A DNA stretch of 64,000 nucleotides from Plectosphaerella cucumerina (lineage: Eukaryota; Ascomycota; Sordariomycetes; Glomerellales; Plectosphaerellaceae), in contig JAGPXD010000005.1 of assembly GCA_020746995.1 (NCBI GenBank), positions 1,612,001 through 1,676,000 on the forward strand. Direction: 5' to 3'. Shown one piece after another: positions 11,455 through 22,372 of this stretch. Every line of letters starts with the position of its first letter. Position 1 is the stretch's first letter. Below the pieces are notes generated by a model that saw only the letters and a program-made list of their open reading frames with translations, did no database searches and was not told where the DNA came from. The position numbers were made by a program, and so were the translations under genes.

Positions 11455-12891
11455 TGCTACGCCAACTTCATGGGATCATCTGAAGGATGATGGCCCCGTC
11501 ATAATTTCCCCGTGGTCGAAGACTTCAGCAGCTCGAGCCTTGAGAGACAGAGAATACAGGCACCATCGACAAGGCTTACACCGGTGCTGAAACGAACTAG
11601 ATAGAACTCGCGCCATGAAATCCAGCTTCCATGAGTTTCCCCAGGAAAGTAAGCCCGAGATATCGCCAAAGATCAGTCCATCGGCTCCAAGAACCCGGAT
11701 CCCGGTTCCTGGGTCCTTGACTCAAGCAGCCATGCAGCCACTGAGCAACGTTTCTTCCTCCAGGTTCACCAGAAAACGGACCGTCTGACCTGCCATCCAG
11801 CGAGACGCTTCAACATCAGACCGACCCCCATCACCATCACAGAAGAGCCTAGGAGTCCAGGACTTCACGATGAACGTCAAAACTGGCTTTGCAACACACA
11901 CAACGCCCACCACATATCCAAAGTCTCGCGACGGATAAATCCAACCTCGGCGGCAATCTTCCCGAACCACCCCCTTCTTTCGGCCCGTTGCGAGTGCGCC
12001 AAGCCTCTCCACGACAAGGCTCCGCCAGATCATGACGGTCACGAGTGCTTATTTTTCCAATACTGCCCCTCCTCACCCACCCCGCGTCCGACTCATGGTC
12101 CCCTCCTTCGCAGCCTTGACAAGGCCAGGCCCTCGCTTGCATATGGGGAGGGGGGCATGTTCTTCCCGCCGGTGAAGCGCCGAGGCGCGGCGCAGGGCTC
12201 CCAAAGCGGACGAGGCCCCGGGGCCGCATGGTTACATCCCGCGTGGTGCCTTCATTTATATCAAATCGTGTGAGGCGTTCCTGTCAAGTGCCGCCGGCGC
12301 GTCCAGCACGCGCACACTTGGGCCCCGGTTCTGATGCATTGCATTGACCCCGTGCTGCCTTGCCCCCGACGACTCGTGGCGTGATGCAAGCCCCCCGGCG
12401 ATGCCGCCGGTGTTCTTGGTGCGGCGGTGAGGAGATCTATATGTCGGTGTTCTTAAGCCCGGCCGCCCGTTTGATTCGACCCGAGGTTCGACGGGGTGCG
12501 GGAATTCAGGGGTAGGCCGCGATGGACAGGGGCCATCCCCGCGATCATGGCTTCGGCAGTCGCCGGCGGACGGCGCGACTCGCCCATTTTCCCCACAGAG
12601 TCTGGCCTTCTTCGAACTGCCAGCATTTGAAATGAGGAGTTTTCGTCCGATGACCTTGTCCAGGATTGGAAAGTCCAGCGTCACGGGTAGAGGGGGATGA
12701 CCGGGCCTGCTGGCCCTATTCCGGCCGAGTCGCGGGGTCACCGTCAGGGCGTGAGGGTGTCGACGTCTTTTCTAGTATCGGCCCGTGCAGCGTAGTATCG
12801 TGAGCTCAGGGGAAGGGATGAACATGTGTCAACGAGGTCTGACAGACGTTCGGACCATGAACGACAGGCGACTCGGTTATAAGTGTCGGAA
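11455..12891. other. intergenic and GH16 promoter region
   Basis: I found no supported gene. Minus-strand open frames at 11722-12229 and 12256-12741 have no domain, signal peptide or splice context. The right end is the GH16 upstream region. Confidence 0.5.
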
Positions 12892-12899
12892 TATAAAAA
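12892..12899 (+). promoter_or_regulatory. TATA box (TATAAAAA) of the GH16 gene
   Basis: TATAAAAA lies about 150 nt upstream of the ATG and about 100 nt before the 5' UTR intron 12997-13042 (GTGAGT donor, CTAACTAAC branch, CCAG acceptor). That intron ends three bases before the start codon. Confidence 0.5.
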
Positions 12900-13045
12900 G
12901 GAGAAGAGGCTTGGAACAGGACATCCAGACATCACTTCACTTCCTCTTCACCTTCTTGGGCCCTTTTTCTTCAAGACTGCTTAGCACACAGACATCGTGA
13001 GTACCTACTGCCCCCTTCCGTGCACCTAACTAACACCTCCAGACC

Positions 13046-13983
13046 ATGGGCCTCACCCGGAGCCTCCTCGCCGTCATGGCCAGCCTCCCCGCCACTCTCG
13101 GCGCCGTCCCCTCCATCCCCGGCTTCTCCCTGACCTGGAGCGACGACTTCGTCGGCTCGGCCAACAGCCTGCCCAACCCATCAAACTGGATCATCGACAC
13201 CGGCACCGGCTACCCCGGCGGCCCCCCTCAATGGGGCACCTGGGAGATCCAGTCCTACACCAGCAGCCCCAGCAACTTGAAGCTCAACGGCAACGGTGCC
13301 CTTCAGATCACCGCTCTCCGTGACAGCGCCGGCCGCTGGACCTCCGCCCGCATCGAGACTCAGCGCTCTGACTTTGTCGCTCGCCCCGGCGGTAGGATGC
13401 GCATCCAGGCCAGCCTCAACCTCCCGGTCGTCGGCAGCAACGGCATCGGCTACTGGCCCGCCTTCTGGACCCTTGGCCGGGCCTACCGCGGCAACTACCA
13501 GTGAGCACAATCCCCTCTCCTCTGTCTTGCAGCACCTCTAACACCCCCAGAAACTGGCCCTCCATCGGCGAGTTCGACATCATGGAAAACGTCAACGGCA
13601 TCGACCGCGTCTGGGGCGTCATGCACTGCGGCGTCAACCCCGGCGGTCCCTGCCGCGAGACCGACGGCCTCGTCGGCTCCCGCCAGTGCCCCAACTCGCC
13701 CTGCCAGGGCAACTTCCACACCTACACCCTCGAGGTCGACCGCACCCAGGCCCTCGAGGCCGTTCGCTGGTTCGTCGACGGCATCCTCTTCTGGCAGATC
13801 GTCTCGACCGACCTGCCCGCCGACGTCTGGGCCCAGAGCGTCCACAACCCGCACTTCATCCTGCTCAACCTCGCCATCGGCGGTGCCTTCCCCAACAACA
13901 ATTACGGCAGCACCACGCCTCTCGCCAACACTGTCTCGGGCGGTACCCTGCAGGCCGAGTACATTGCCGTGTACAACTCTTGA
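13046..13983 (+). CDS. secreted GH16 endo-beta-glucanase
   Basis: Two exons, 13046..13500 and 13551..13983 (50-nt intron, GTGAGC donor, CCAG acceptor), encode 295 residues. Residues 1-19 form a signal peptide ending in GAV. The remainder is a single GH16 beta-jelly-roll. The catalytic signature GEFDIMENVNG (nucleophile Glu, Asp, acid/base Glu in the ExDxxE pattern) lies at 13570-13602, directly after the splice junction. GYWPAFWTLG just upstream is the matching substrate-cleft strand. There is no GPI tail, so it should be secreted to cleave beta-1,3 or mixed-linkage glucan in fungal or plant wall. Exact substrate cannot be read from the sequence. A 46-nt 5' UTR intron precedes the ATG. Neighbouring secreted genes fit a cell-surface theme. 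Confidence 0.92.
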
Positions 13984-14361
13984 GTGTTCGTTGCGCGAAT
14001 GTGAATGTCTGACGGCCTCGAACAAGCGTCGTGTCTGGTTCTTGGAAACATTTGGATCAACAGCAGTCTGGAAACTTGTGCTGGGAGCCTCGAAGCTTCA
14101 TCTCATTCTTCTCGTACAAATTGAATCGCCGCAGTACATAGCCACGCAAATATGCAAATGATCATGACCTTTGAGCGAACAGTTCCGAATGTCTACAAGC
14201 GTCATCACAGAAGTAAAACAAAATGCGGAGAAATGTGGACATTCAGATCGTGACAATCGTATCTGTACAGGAGGTCTATACCTCTGTATCGTACACTCTA
14301 ACCAAGTATGCACACCGGAGAAGAGAAAGGAAAAGACAGACATCTCAGTCTATCAACACAC
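13984..14361. other. convergent 3' flanks
   Basis: This AT-richer spacer lies between the stop codons of the GH16 gene (+) and the repeat protein gene (-). It should contain both 3' UTRs and poly(A) sites. Nothing else is seen. Confidence 0.5.
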
Positions 14362-16835
14362 TCAGAAGACTAGGGCATAAGCACCAGCCATCAGTCCGAC
14401 AAGGACGGCGCCCGTGCTCGCGGTCCTCGAGTAGCCAGCACCGCTGCTGTCAATGGCGTTGGCCATGGCCGCAACACCGTTGGAGCCGCCGGGGACGTTG
14501 CTGTAGATGGGCGTGGGGGTGACGTTGTTGCCAGCGTTGTTGTTGTCCTGAACCGGGGTGACGGGAGCGGCAGGAGTGCTAGGCTGAGTGATGGGGACAG
14601 TAGGGGTGGGCTGACGGTTGCCACCGCGGCGATCGTCGTCTGTGAGGTTGCCGTCCGTCGCGTTGCCATCGTTGTCTGTCAGATTGCCATCGCTGTTGTT
14701 CCCACGGCGGCTGACCTCGCGAGCCATGCGGCGGGCGAGCCTGGTGGCGTAGCGGGCGGCGGCGCGGCCAGGGGCGGCATCAGAGAGGTCGTTGTCAGTG
14801 ACACCGTCAGAGACACCATCCGTGATTCCGTCGGTATCGCTGCCGGCATTGCGCTGCTGCCGGCGCTGGACACGAGCCTGGCGGTAGCGGGTGGCCGCGC
14901 GGCGGGCAAGCTTGGCAGCGGGCTGAGCGGGAGGGGCAGCCCTGTTCTCATCCGTAGTCTGGGGCCAAGTCAGCATAATAGTCTTGCATAGGGATTAACT
15001 GGGAGAAAGACATACATTGCCGTCTGTGGCGGAAGCTACGCCGTCAGTAAGCCCATCAGTGTCAGAGCCAGCGCCGTTGCGCTGCTGCCGGCGCTGAAGA
15101 CGGGAGCGGCTGGCACGAGAGCGGACAGCGGGGGCAGCCGGTGCGGCAGGGGCAGCCGGAGGGGCAACGGGACGGGTAGCATTGTCATCAGTGGTCTAGA
15201 GCATATCGAGTCAGCCAAGATATCCAGTAGGAAGTAAATGCAGGGAACCTTACGTTGCCGTCTGTGAGATCATTGGGAGAGTTGATGCCGTCAGTGTCGG
15301 TGGCAGAGCCAGCCCCGTTACGTTGCTGGCGGCGCTGGAGACGAGCCTTGTTGACGCTCTTGCGAGCCAGCTTAGCAGGGGCCACGGGAGCAGCGGGGGC
15401 AGCAGGCACAGCAGGAGGAGCCGCACGGTTGTCGTCAGTGGTGTTCCCGTCAGTCAGGTCGTTGGGAGAGTTGATGCCGTCGGTATCGGTGGCAGAGCCA
15501 GCACCGTTACGTTGCTGGCGGCGCTGAAGGCGAGCCTTGTTGACGCTCTTGCGAGCCATCTTAGCAGGGGCAGCAGGAGCGGCAGGAACAGCGGGAACAG
15601 CGGGAGGGGCTGCCCGATTGTCATCAGTAGTGTTCCCATCGGTCAGATCGTTAGGCGAGTTGATGCCGTCAGTATCGGTCGCAGAACCCGCGCCGCCGCC
15701 CTGCTGGCGACGCTGGATGCTCTTGGTGCTCTTGCGAGCGAGCCTGGCGGGGGCAGCGGGAGCAGCCGGAACAGCAGGAGGGGCCGCCCGGTTGTCGTCA
15801 GTGGTGTTTCCATCAGTAAGATCGTTGGGAGAGTTGATGCCGTCAGTATCGGTCGCAGAACCGGCGCCATTGCGTTGCTGGCGACGTTGGAGGCGGGCCT
15901 TGTTCACGCTCTTGCGGGCCAGCTTGGCAGGGGCAGCAGGAGCTGCGGGAGGAGCCGCGGGAGGGGCCGCACGGGTGTCGTCAGTGGTGTTTCCATCAGT
16001 AAGATCATTGGGAGAGTTGATGCCGTCAGTGTCGGTTGCGGAGCCCGCGCCACCGCCCTGCTGGCGACGCTGGATGCTTTTGGTGGCCTTGCGAGAGCGC
16101 TTGGCCACGGGAGCTGCGGGGGCGGCGGGGGCGGCGGGCGCGGACGGCGCGGGGGCGGCCGGGGGAGCGGCAGGAGGAGCAGCCGGGGGAGCGCCCCGGT
16201 TGTCATCAGTCTATGAAGTAGAGTCAGCATGTGTCCTGAAGTTGTGGCTGAGAAGGCTCAGGAGCTCCAGGGTAGCCAGAAGGGGGAGCGGTGAAATCAA
16301 GGAAACTTACGAGATCGCCATCAGTGTCGGTGAGGTTACCGTTGCCGGCTCCCGCACCGGCTCCGGCGCCGGGCTGGGCGCCTCCCTGGTTGTTGTCCGT
16401 GAGGTCGTTATCAGTGACCCCATCGGTATCTGTGTTGTTTCCGTTGCCGGCGCCCTGGCCAGGCTGGCCGGCCGCGGGTGTACCGGTGGGAGCGGCAACC
16501 TGGCGCTTGGCAACCCTGGTGGTGTGAGGAGCGTCGCTGAGATCACCGTCCGTCAGACCATCCGTCAGGCCGTCAGTGGCGCTGTCGTTGCCGTTGGACG
16601 AGTTCCTCTGGCGGCGGCTGATGCGGTGCATGGCCTGCCTGTGGCGGCGGAAGCGGCGGGCGCGGGAGTCGACCTGGACGGCCGTGCCGCCGGCAACGGG
16701 CAGGCCACCGGTGCGGCCGGTCAGGGCGTGCTGGGGGTCCTGCTCGCGGACATCGCGGGTGTTGGTCTGGCTCGCCGGGGTGGAGGCAGAAGCCAGGACA
16801 CCGAGGGAGAGGAAGACGAGAGGAGAGGTCTTCAT
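14362..16835 (-). CDS. secreted Asp-rich tandem-repeat protein with dibasic sites and GPI-like tail
   Basis: Four exons, complement(16311..16835), (15254..16210), (15016..15195) and (14362..14958), with phase-0 introns of 100, 58 and 57 nt, encode 752 residues. Residues 1-18 form a signal peptide (MKTSPLVFLSLGVLASAS). The body is built of modules: a basic segment (ARKSVNKARLQRRQQR or RKSTKSIQRRQQ), an acidic segment (SATDTDGINSPNDLTDGN), then TTDDNRAAPP and a Pro/Ala stretch. Five near-identical copies fill exon 2; diverged copies occur in exons 1, 3 and 4. Every unit has an RR or KR pair, the pattern of Kex2-processed repeat proteins. The TDTDG runs recall calcium-binding thrombospondin type-3-like repeats. 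The C-terminus (SSGAG then a hydrophobic stretch ending AGAYALVF) looks like a GPI signal. I recognise no family; function is unknown. It could be a wall protein or a precursor of secreted peptides. Confidence 0.8.
15254..16108 (-). repeat. five tandem coding repeats of 174-189 nt
   Basis: The landmark encoding INSPND recurs at plus positions about 15275, 15464, 15653, 15827 and 16010, giving periods of 189, 189, 174 and 183 nt. All are multiples of three, so copy number can change without loss of frame. In gene order the basic segment alternates between two types, SIQRRQQGGG (B) and ARLQRRQQRNG (A), as B-A-B-A-A. This suggests duplication of a two-unit block. Confidence 0.85.
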
Positions 16836-19685
16836 GGTTGCGGTTAAGCTGCGTGTGTGTGTTGGAAGATGAGATGGGTGTGGGGGTTGATGTATGAAAA
16901 AAGGATCGAGATCCGTGGCTCTGCCAGCAAAGAAGGAAGGGAAGCTGTTGGGATAGCGTCGAGGCGATGTTCAGAAAAGGACCGTTGGTCGGTGAGTGGA
17001 AGAGAACCAGAGGCGACCAGCTCTTTGCGAAGGAATGATTGTGTTTCTGGTGAGCGAGACTAGGAAAAGAGAACGGAATGAGATGGGAATTCCAAAAGCC
17101 GGGGGAGAGGCGGGGTGTCAAGATGGTTTATAACGACGACGAGGCGGTTTGAGCAGTTCGTCGGGACTCGGGAGGGCGGTCATGATCCCGGCCTGTACCT
17201 GTGCCTGCACCGCCTTTCCTCCGCCTTGGACGTTCCATACTTCGATTCCATGCCGGACCCTTGGTCTGATGGAACGACGCAACACGCGTCGACTTGACGT
17301 GACAGGCTGTCGGCCGGCTCAGCCGACGATCAGATGAGAAGCTTTGGGTGGACGGGGCGCGGTAGCCAATCGGGCAGCTCGTGGAAGCCTTGTTCGGACG
17401 TAATGGCATGAAAGCGGGCAGGGCAGAAGTTGAGACCAGACGTCAGGGCGTTTGGGACCGGGAGGCAGAGGGTGAGGTCGCGACCTGAGGGTCCAGGGGA
17501 GGACCCGGTTCGAGACGGCGATCTGCGACAGGCCCTAAACGTCAGGCCGTCCCAGCTTGGGATGATCAGGGCTGCCAAGGACGGCGCGGCCACGTCGGAG
17601 TCACAGTCTAGTTGCAGCCGGATGCCCCATCGGCAAGGGCGATCTTGTGTCGCGTGCCTGCGGGCGCCCAAAATAGTCGCCCGTCAGTCCACCGATCAAA
17701 TGAGGAGTTCCCAGCGATGCGATGGCAGATAGATTGACAGCCGTGCGGATGGAGGGTCGGGCTCGGCTGCGGTAGCCCTCATCGAGGCTCCTCGGAGCAT
17801 CGGCTGGCCAGTGCGGCAGGAAGGGCGGGAAAACTGCTGCTAGTGCTTCAGGCACCAGCCTGTCGACTGCGAGCACGCGACCAACGACCAGACTGAGCAG
17901 AGAAGCAAGTTGGCGATGTGGGGGCGCTCAAGGCTTGAAACATGGGACAGCTGGAGGGAGGCGCATAAGAGCCAAGACATCCGGGCGGGAGGAGAAGCTT
18001 TCACCGGGCCCGCGTCGAATAGATGGGCCGCCGGACATTTTTAGAAGCACAATAAGCTTAAAGTCTTGCCAGGGCGTCGATGCCGTTCAAGGGTCGCCGG
18101 GCCGGTGCTGGGCGGCAGCTGGGGGGAGGAGACTGAGGAGGTCAATATGTTTCGCTGCAGGGGGCATTCAGGGGAAAAGGCCTAACCGTGATCCATTGCG
18201 AGGCGGGCCAGCGGGGGTTTGTGAGGGAGGACGGCGAGGGTCGACAGGCCCCTGATCGGCGGTGTTTTCCCCGCAGTCCATGAGGGTTGATAGTGGACGA
18301 CGTGGAGCGTCTGGGGCTGGCAGTGCTTGTCCTGAGTCGCGCCGTCGAGTGCCAGTCTGCCAGAGAGCAGCAGGCTGTTGGAGAGGCTGCTGGAAGCGAA
18401 CAATACAGTGCCAAGCCAGCTGCGCCCTGAATCGACGTCGCAAAAGCTACGCCAGATGCGCCGATCGGGTGGCAGGACGAACCGTCTGGCCTCTCGGGCG
18501 AATGCCACCTGAGGCCATCAGCCAGACGACTCATGAGGGTTCATGCGGTTCGGGAGGTTTCTGTCCCAACGTTGATCGTGCTCTGATCAGACGGATCTAA
18601 AGGCATATTAGATGCAATATCGGTAGATGGCAGAATGAGTCGTCGAGCAGGCAGAAAACAGGCAGAGGAATCAATGGGACCCTCGCTTTCGTGTGCCGAA
18701 GCTGCCGCGGAGATGTTGCTGACGGCACGAACGGAGGCCCTGAGCGCATCCGCAGGGCGCGAGTGGTGTAGGATCATGACTCTCTGCGTGGGGGGATTTG
18801 TCGTGGACAATCTGATCGAGGCATTTTTCAGACAGGCAGTGCTAGAGGCAGGGAGATGAAGGAGATGAAGCTGAATCGCCGTGGGTTGGTGCTGATGGCG
18901 AGAATGAGGCTGGTGTTGGTGTTTCCCGAAGGAAGGTGCTGCCGAGTGTCGATGCTGCGACCTGACGTCCTCTGACTTGCACTGCTGACTCAGGACGCCA
19001 AGGTGTTCCAGGCGGAGCGGGAGGGCCCCGACGGCCAGATTATTGCCCAATCACGGGGCCTCCAGGTGGCCCTTCTTTCCTCTCTCAGGGGCAGTTACGC
19101 ACTGTAGCGCCTTCCCTCGCCCATCAGGAGGCATAGAATCTCGGGGGATTTTCGACCTCCCACCGACACTCAGCATAATCAGCGTCAGACTTCCATCCAT
19201 ATCTCCTCATTTCAAATCGCTGCCATCTGCCAAGATGTACCCGAGAAAAGCAATGCGTCGGCAGTGGCAATTACAAGGTTGACCCAAATCGTGAGCCCCG
19301 TGCCCCCATACACCACACGATTCCCGCCAATCTGACATCTACAGCATTTTAGCACCTTCAACCCCCGAAGCCATGCCGCATACGGGCAAATCTGTGTTCT
19401 TGGCAGATCGACACATCTCGCCCGCATCGTCCCTGGCCCCAATGCCCCGAATATGGCACCGTGCATGGAAGGATTCGAGACCCTTCGCTCGTCGCCATCC
19501 CTCTGCACCAACCGCCAACATGAGCCACCCTTTGACGTCATGTCACTGCCGGCAAAGCATCTTGCCGGCCATGTCCAACTTGGCTCGCAACCCGAGGAAT
19601 GCGAAAGGCCATGGCCGGCCGTTGATTGATAAGACCAGGCCAGGCCATTGAGTCCGTCGTGAACTCTTCAAACACCACCAGCAAA
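16836..19685. other. long gene-poor interval
   Basis: The first 300 nt are the repeat-protein promoter. From 17.15 to 19.6 kb there is no convincing gene. Open frames such as the minus-strand one at 18541-19050 are His/Gln/Ser-rich and lack domains. The final part is the SDR promoter. Confidence 0.5.
17127..17132 (-). promoter_or_regulatory. TATA box (TATAAA) for the repeat-protein gene
   Basis: On the minus strand TATAAACC lies about 292 nt upstream of the start at 16835, the only TATA-like site in the proximal region. The implied leader is long, so the assignment is tentative. Confidence 0.35.
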
Positions 19686-20634
19686 ATGTCCAAGACCGTC
19701 CTCATCACAGGCTGCTCCGCCAACGGCATCGGCGCCGCCATCGCCAGCTCCCTCGCCGAGCGCGGCCATCACGTCTTCGCCACGGCCCGTGACACCTCCA
19801 AGATCCCGGCCGACCTCGCCGCTCACCCCGCCGTCACCACCCTGACACTCGACGTCAAGAGCCGCGACTCGATTGCAGCAGCTACTGCCGTTGTGGCGGA
19901 GAGCGGTCGCGGATTGGACGTGCTCGTGAACAACGCAGGCGGCGGCTATGCCATGCCCATCCTGGACATCGATATCGACCGCGCGAAGGAGCTCTACGAT
20001 CTGAACGTATGGGCGCAGATTGCCGTCATCCAAGCCTTCTCCTCCCAGCTCATTGCTCGCCATGGCCGAATCGTGAACATTAGCACTTGCGCTGTGCCCA
20101 TGCACACCCCCTGGATATGTGAGTGGCCCTTCTCCTGGCTAACCCAAAAACTTGACTGACCTCTCAGCCACCTACGTCTCCTCCAAGGCTGCCTTCACCA
20201 GCTATTCGGAGACTCTGCGTCTCGAGCTCGCGCCCCTCGGTGTCGATGTCGCTACAATCATGGTCGGCACCGTCGACAGCCTCTTCCACGTCAACGATCC
20301 CTTCACCCTGCCGACAGGGTCGCGCTATGAGCCTATCGAAAAGACCATCGCCGGCTGGGCTAGTGGAGAGCTGAAGCCAAAGGGAATCCCCAACGCCAAG
20401 TTTGCAGACATGATCGTCGACGACGTCACAGGTCAGAGTGGCCGCACCGGACTCATCTGGAAGGGACCGAATGCGGGCTCTTTGGCTGCCATGTCCAAGT
20501 GGGCACCACAGTCGCTCTGTGTAAGTCTTCCTGCCGCGATCAATCTTCTCCTAAGCTGACAGGTCGTGCAGGACGCAACCATGAGTTACAATCAAGGATT
20601 GAAGGAATTGGCGGCCACGAATGCAGAGAAGTGA
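19686..20634 (+). CDS. short-chain dehydrogenase/reductase, Ayr1-like
   Basis: Three exons, 19686..20118, 20168..20520 and 20572..20634 (introns 49 and 51 nt), encode 282 residues. The classical SDR signals are complete: cofactor loop TGCSANGIG (residues 8-16), NNAGGG, an NIS segment, and the catalytic YVSSK created across the first splice junction. The N-terminal VLITGCSANGIG and the overall length resemble NADPH-dependent 1-acyldihydroxyacetone-phosphate reductases (Ayr1 group), which act in ether-lipid and phosphatidate synthesis at lipid droplets and ER. Substrate is not readable from the sequence. The gene converges on the sugar phosphate cyclase gene with only 157 nt between stop codons, so a link to that pathway is possible but unproven. 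Confidence 0.85.
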
Positions 20635-20791
20635 GACGAACGGCGCAAGTGATGATATTCAATATTGATTTGAATTTTCCAACCCCGATGAGCGGGTGAC
20701 GAAAGTACGTAATGATATAATGGCAAGACCATATCCCATGTCAACTTCCAAGTGACTTTTGGTTCAACTCCTCAGCCCAATATCTCTCTGC

Positions 20792-22372
20792 TCAACCAGA
20801 TCCCTCCACCGAGACAATCTCACGCTGCTTCAGCGCATCATTCTCGTTCAGCATTCCACGAGGCATCGCCTTGCCATTGGTCTGCTTCGTCCGCTTCTCC
20901 GGCAGAGGCGGCAGATCCTCAACATGCTCACACCCTCCGGCGTTGTGCATGGCATTGTCCTTGGCGCTGGTATGTCCATTGTGCAGGGCATACAATCCAC
21001 CCTCGCCATTAGCATTGTTCTCCTGCGTATCGTCCTTGAGAACCGCGCCATCGGCACCATTGGACTCGGTACCCTCAGCCTTCTCGACAGGCTGATTCAT
21101 CGTGTAGCCCGTGTCGCTCGCGTCGACGTAAGCCTCAAGTCCCTCGCCGTTGCGGGGGAACTCCTTCATCAGCTCCTTGTGGCGGCGCAGGGCGGCGCAC
21201 ATGGTGTCGTGGCTGACGTCGTTGAGAAACTCGCACCGGCCAAGGGGCGAGGGCACGGCGGCGCGAAGCTTGCCGTCGCGCGTCTTGAGGATGGCGGCCG
21301 TAGCCTTGTCGAGGAGAGCTTCGTCAAAGTCGGCGTGGTCCATGGACAGACCAGCACGGGAGAAGAGGGTGAGCAGACGGCGGTGCTCTTCGTCGGACAG
21401 CTTGCCGAGCATGTTGGCCAGGGTAGCCGAGTAAGCCATGTCGATGGAGATGGCGTGGCCATGGCGCAGGGGCACATCGGGGACGAGCTCGTGCAGAGGG
21501 GACCAGGTGTGTCCATAGGCAATGACGCGGTCGAGCATGATCTCGTGAAGGTTGGGAGTCTCAAGCTTCAGCATCTCGTGGATACCGGCGCGATTGATTT
21601 CGTCCGCAGCCGCCCTGACCTCCTCGCGGGCACCGTCAGTACGGCCGAAGCCCGTGTCAATGAGCTCCTCGCAGAAGCGGTCGAGGAGCTCAAAGGTAGG
21701 CATGTGGGCACAAGTGGAGATCTTGATGAGCTCGGCGAAGCCGTTGCGGATCTGGGCCTTGGGAAGGGTGCGAAGGAAGGAGAAGTCGAGGAAGGTGTGG
21801 GAGGGGGCGTGGTAGGCGCCGAGGCGGTTCTTGTAGCGGCCGTAGTTCACGGCGACCTTGATGCTGACTGAGGCGTCGATGAGGCCGATGACGGTCGTAG
21901 GGATGCGGATGAAGGGGGTGTTGCGACGGTAGGCGGCGCAGGCAAAGCCGGCTACGTCGGTTACGAGACCGCCGCCGACGACGAGGACGGGTTCCTGGGG
22001 GTGTCAGCGGGCAAAACAACAGGGGGAATCAGAGATGGTTACCTTGCGGTAGACACCAAAGTCGGTCATGGTATCGACGATGGAGAGCAGTGTCTCCATG
22101 GACTTTGCCTTCTCGCCAATCATGGTCTTGTGAATGCGCAGCTCGATGCCATGGTGGTCAAAGTAGCGCTGCATCTGCTGACCATAGAGGTTGAAGATGT
22201 TGAGGTCCATGACGGCCAGGCACCGCTGCCAGCGGGTGTAGCAGTCGGCGAGCTGGGCATTCTCGGGCTCGAAGATGCCGTCGAGAAACTCAAAGTCGTA
22301 CTCGATCTTCTCGTAGCCGCAGACGGAGAAGCCCTTCTTGGTCGGCTCGACCGTGGCCTTCATATCGGACAT
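20792..22372 (-). CDS. sugar phosphate cyclase, probable 2-demethyl-4-deoxygadusol synthase (mycosporine pathway)
   Basis: Two exons, complement(22043..22372) and (20792..21994), with a 48-nt intron, encode 510 residues. It belongs to the dehydroquinate-synthase-like superfamily, but the motifs are those of the mycosporine enzyme DDGS: GYEKIEYDF near residue 18, GGGLVTDVAGFACAAYRR after the splice site, KNRLGAYHA, RNGFAELIKI, AYGHTWSP and HGHAISIDMAYS. DDGS converts sedoheptulose 7-phosphate to demethyl-4-deoxygadusol using NAD and a metal. The start MSDMKATV was chosen because it gives the same short N-terminus as cyanobacterial DDGS; an ATG 42 nt upstream (22414) is also in frame. About 90 residues after the PRNGEGLEAYVD segment form a hydrophilic, probably disordered extension. 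Divergent from an O-methyltransferase gene; no ATP-grasp ligase in the window. Confidence 0.88.

Noticed and set aside
15537..16847. 436-residue plus-strand open frame
   Set aside because: It is the antisense of the repeat protein gene; the GC-rich repeats leave the opposite strand open.
20759..21871. 370-residue plus-strand open frame
   Set aside because: Antisense of the cyclase coding sequence; translation shows no family.
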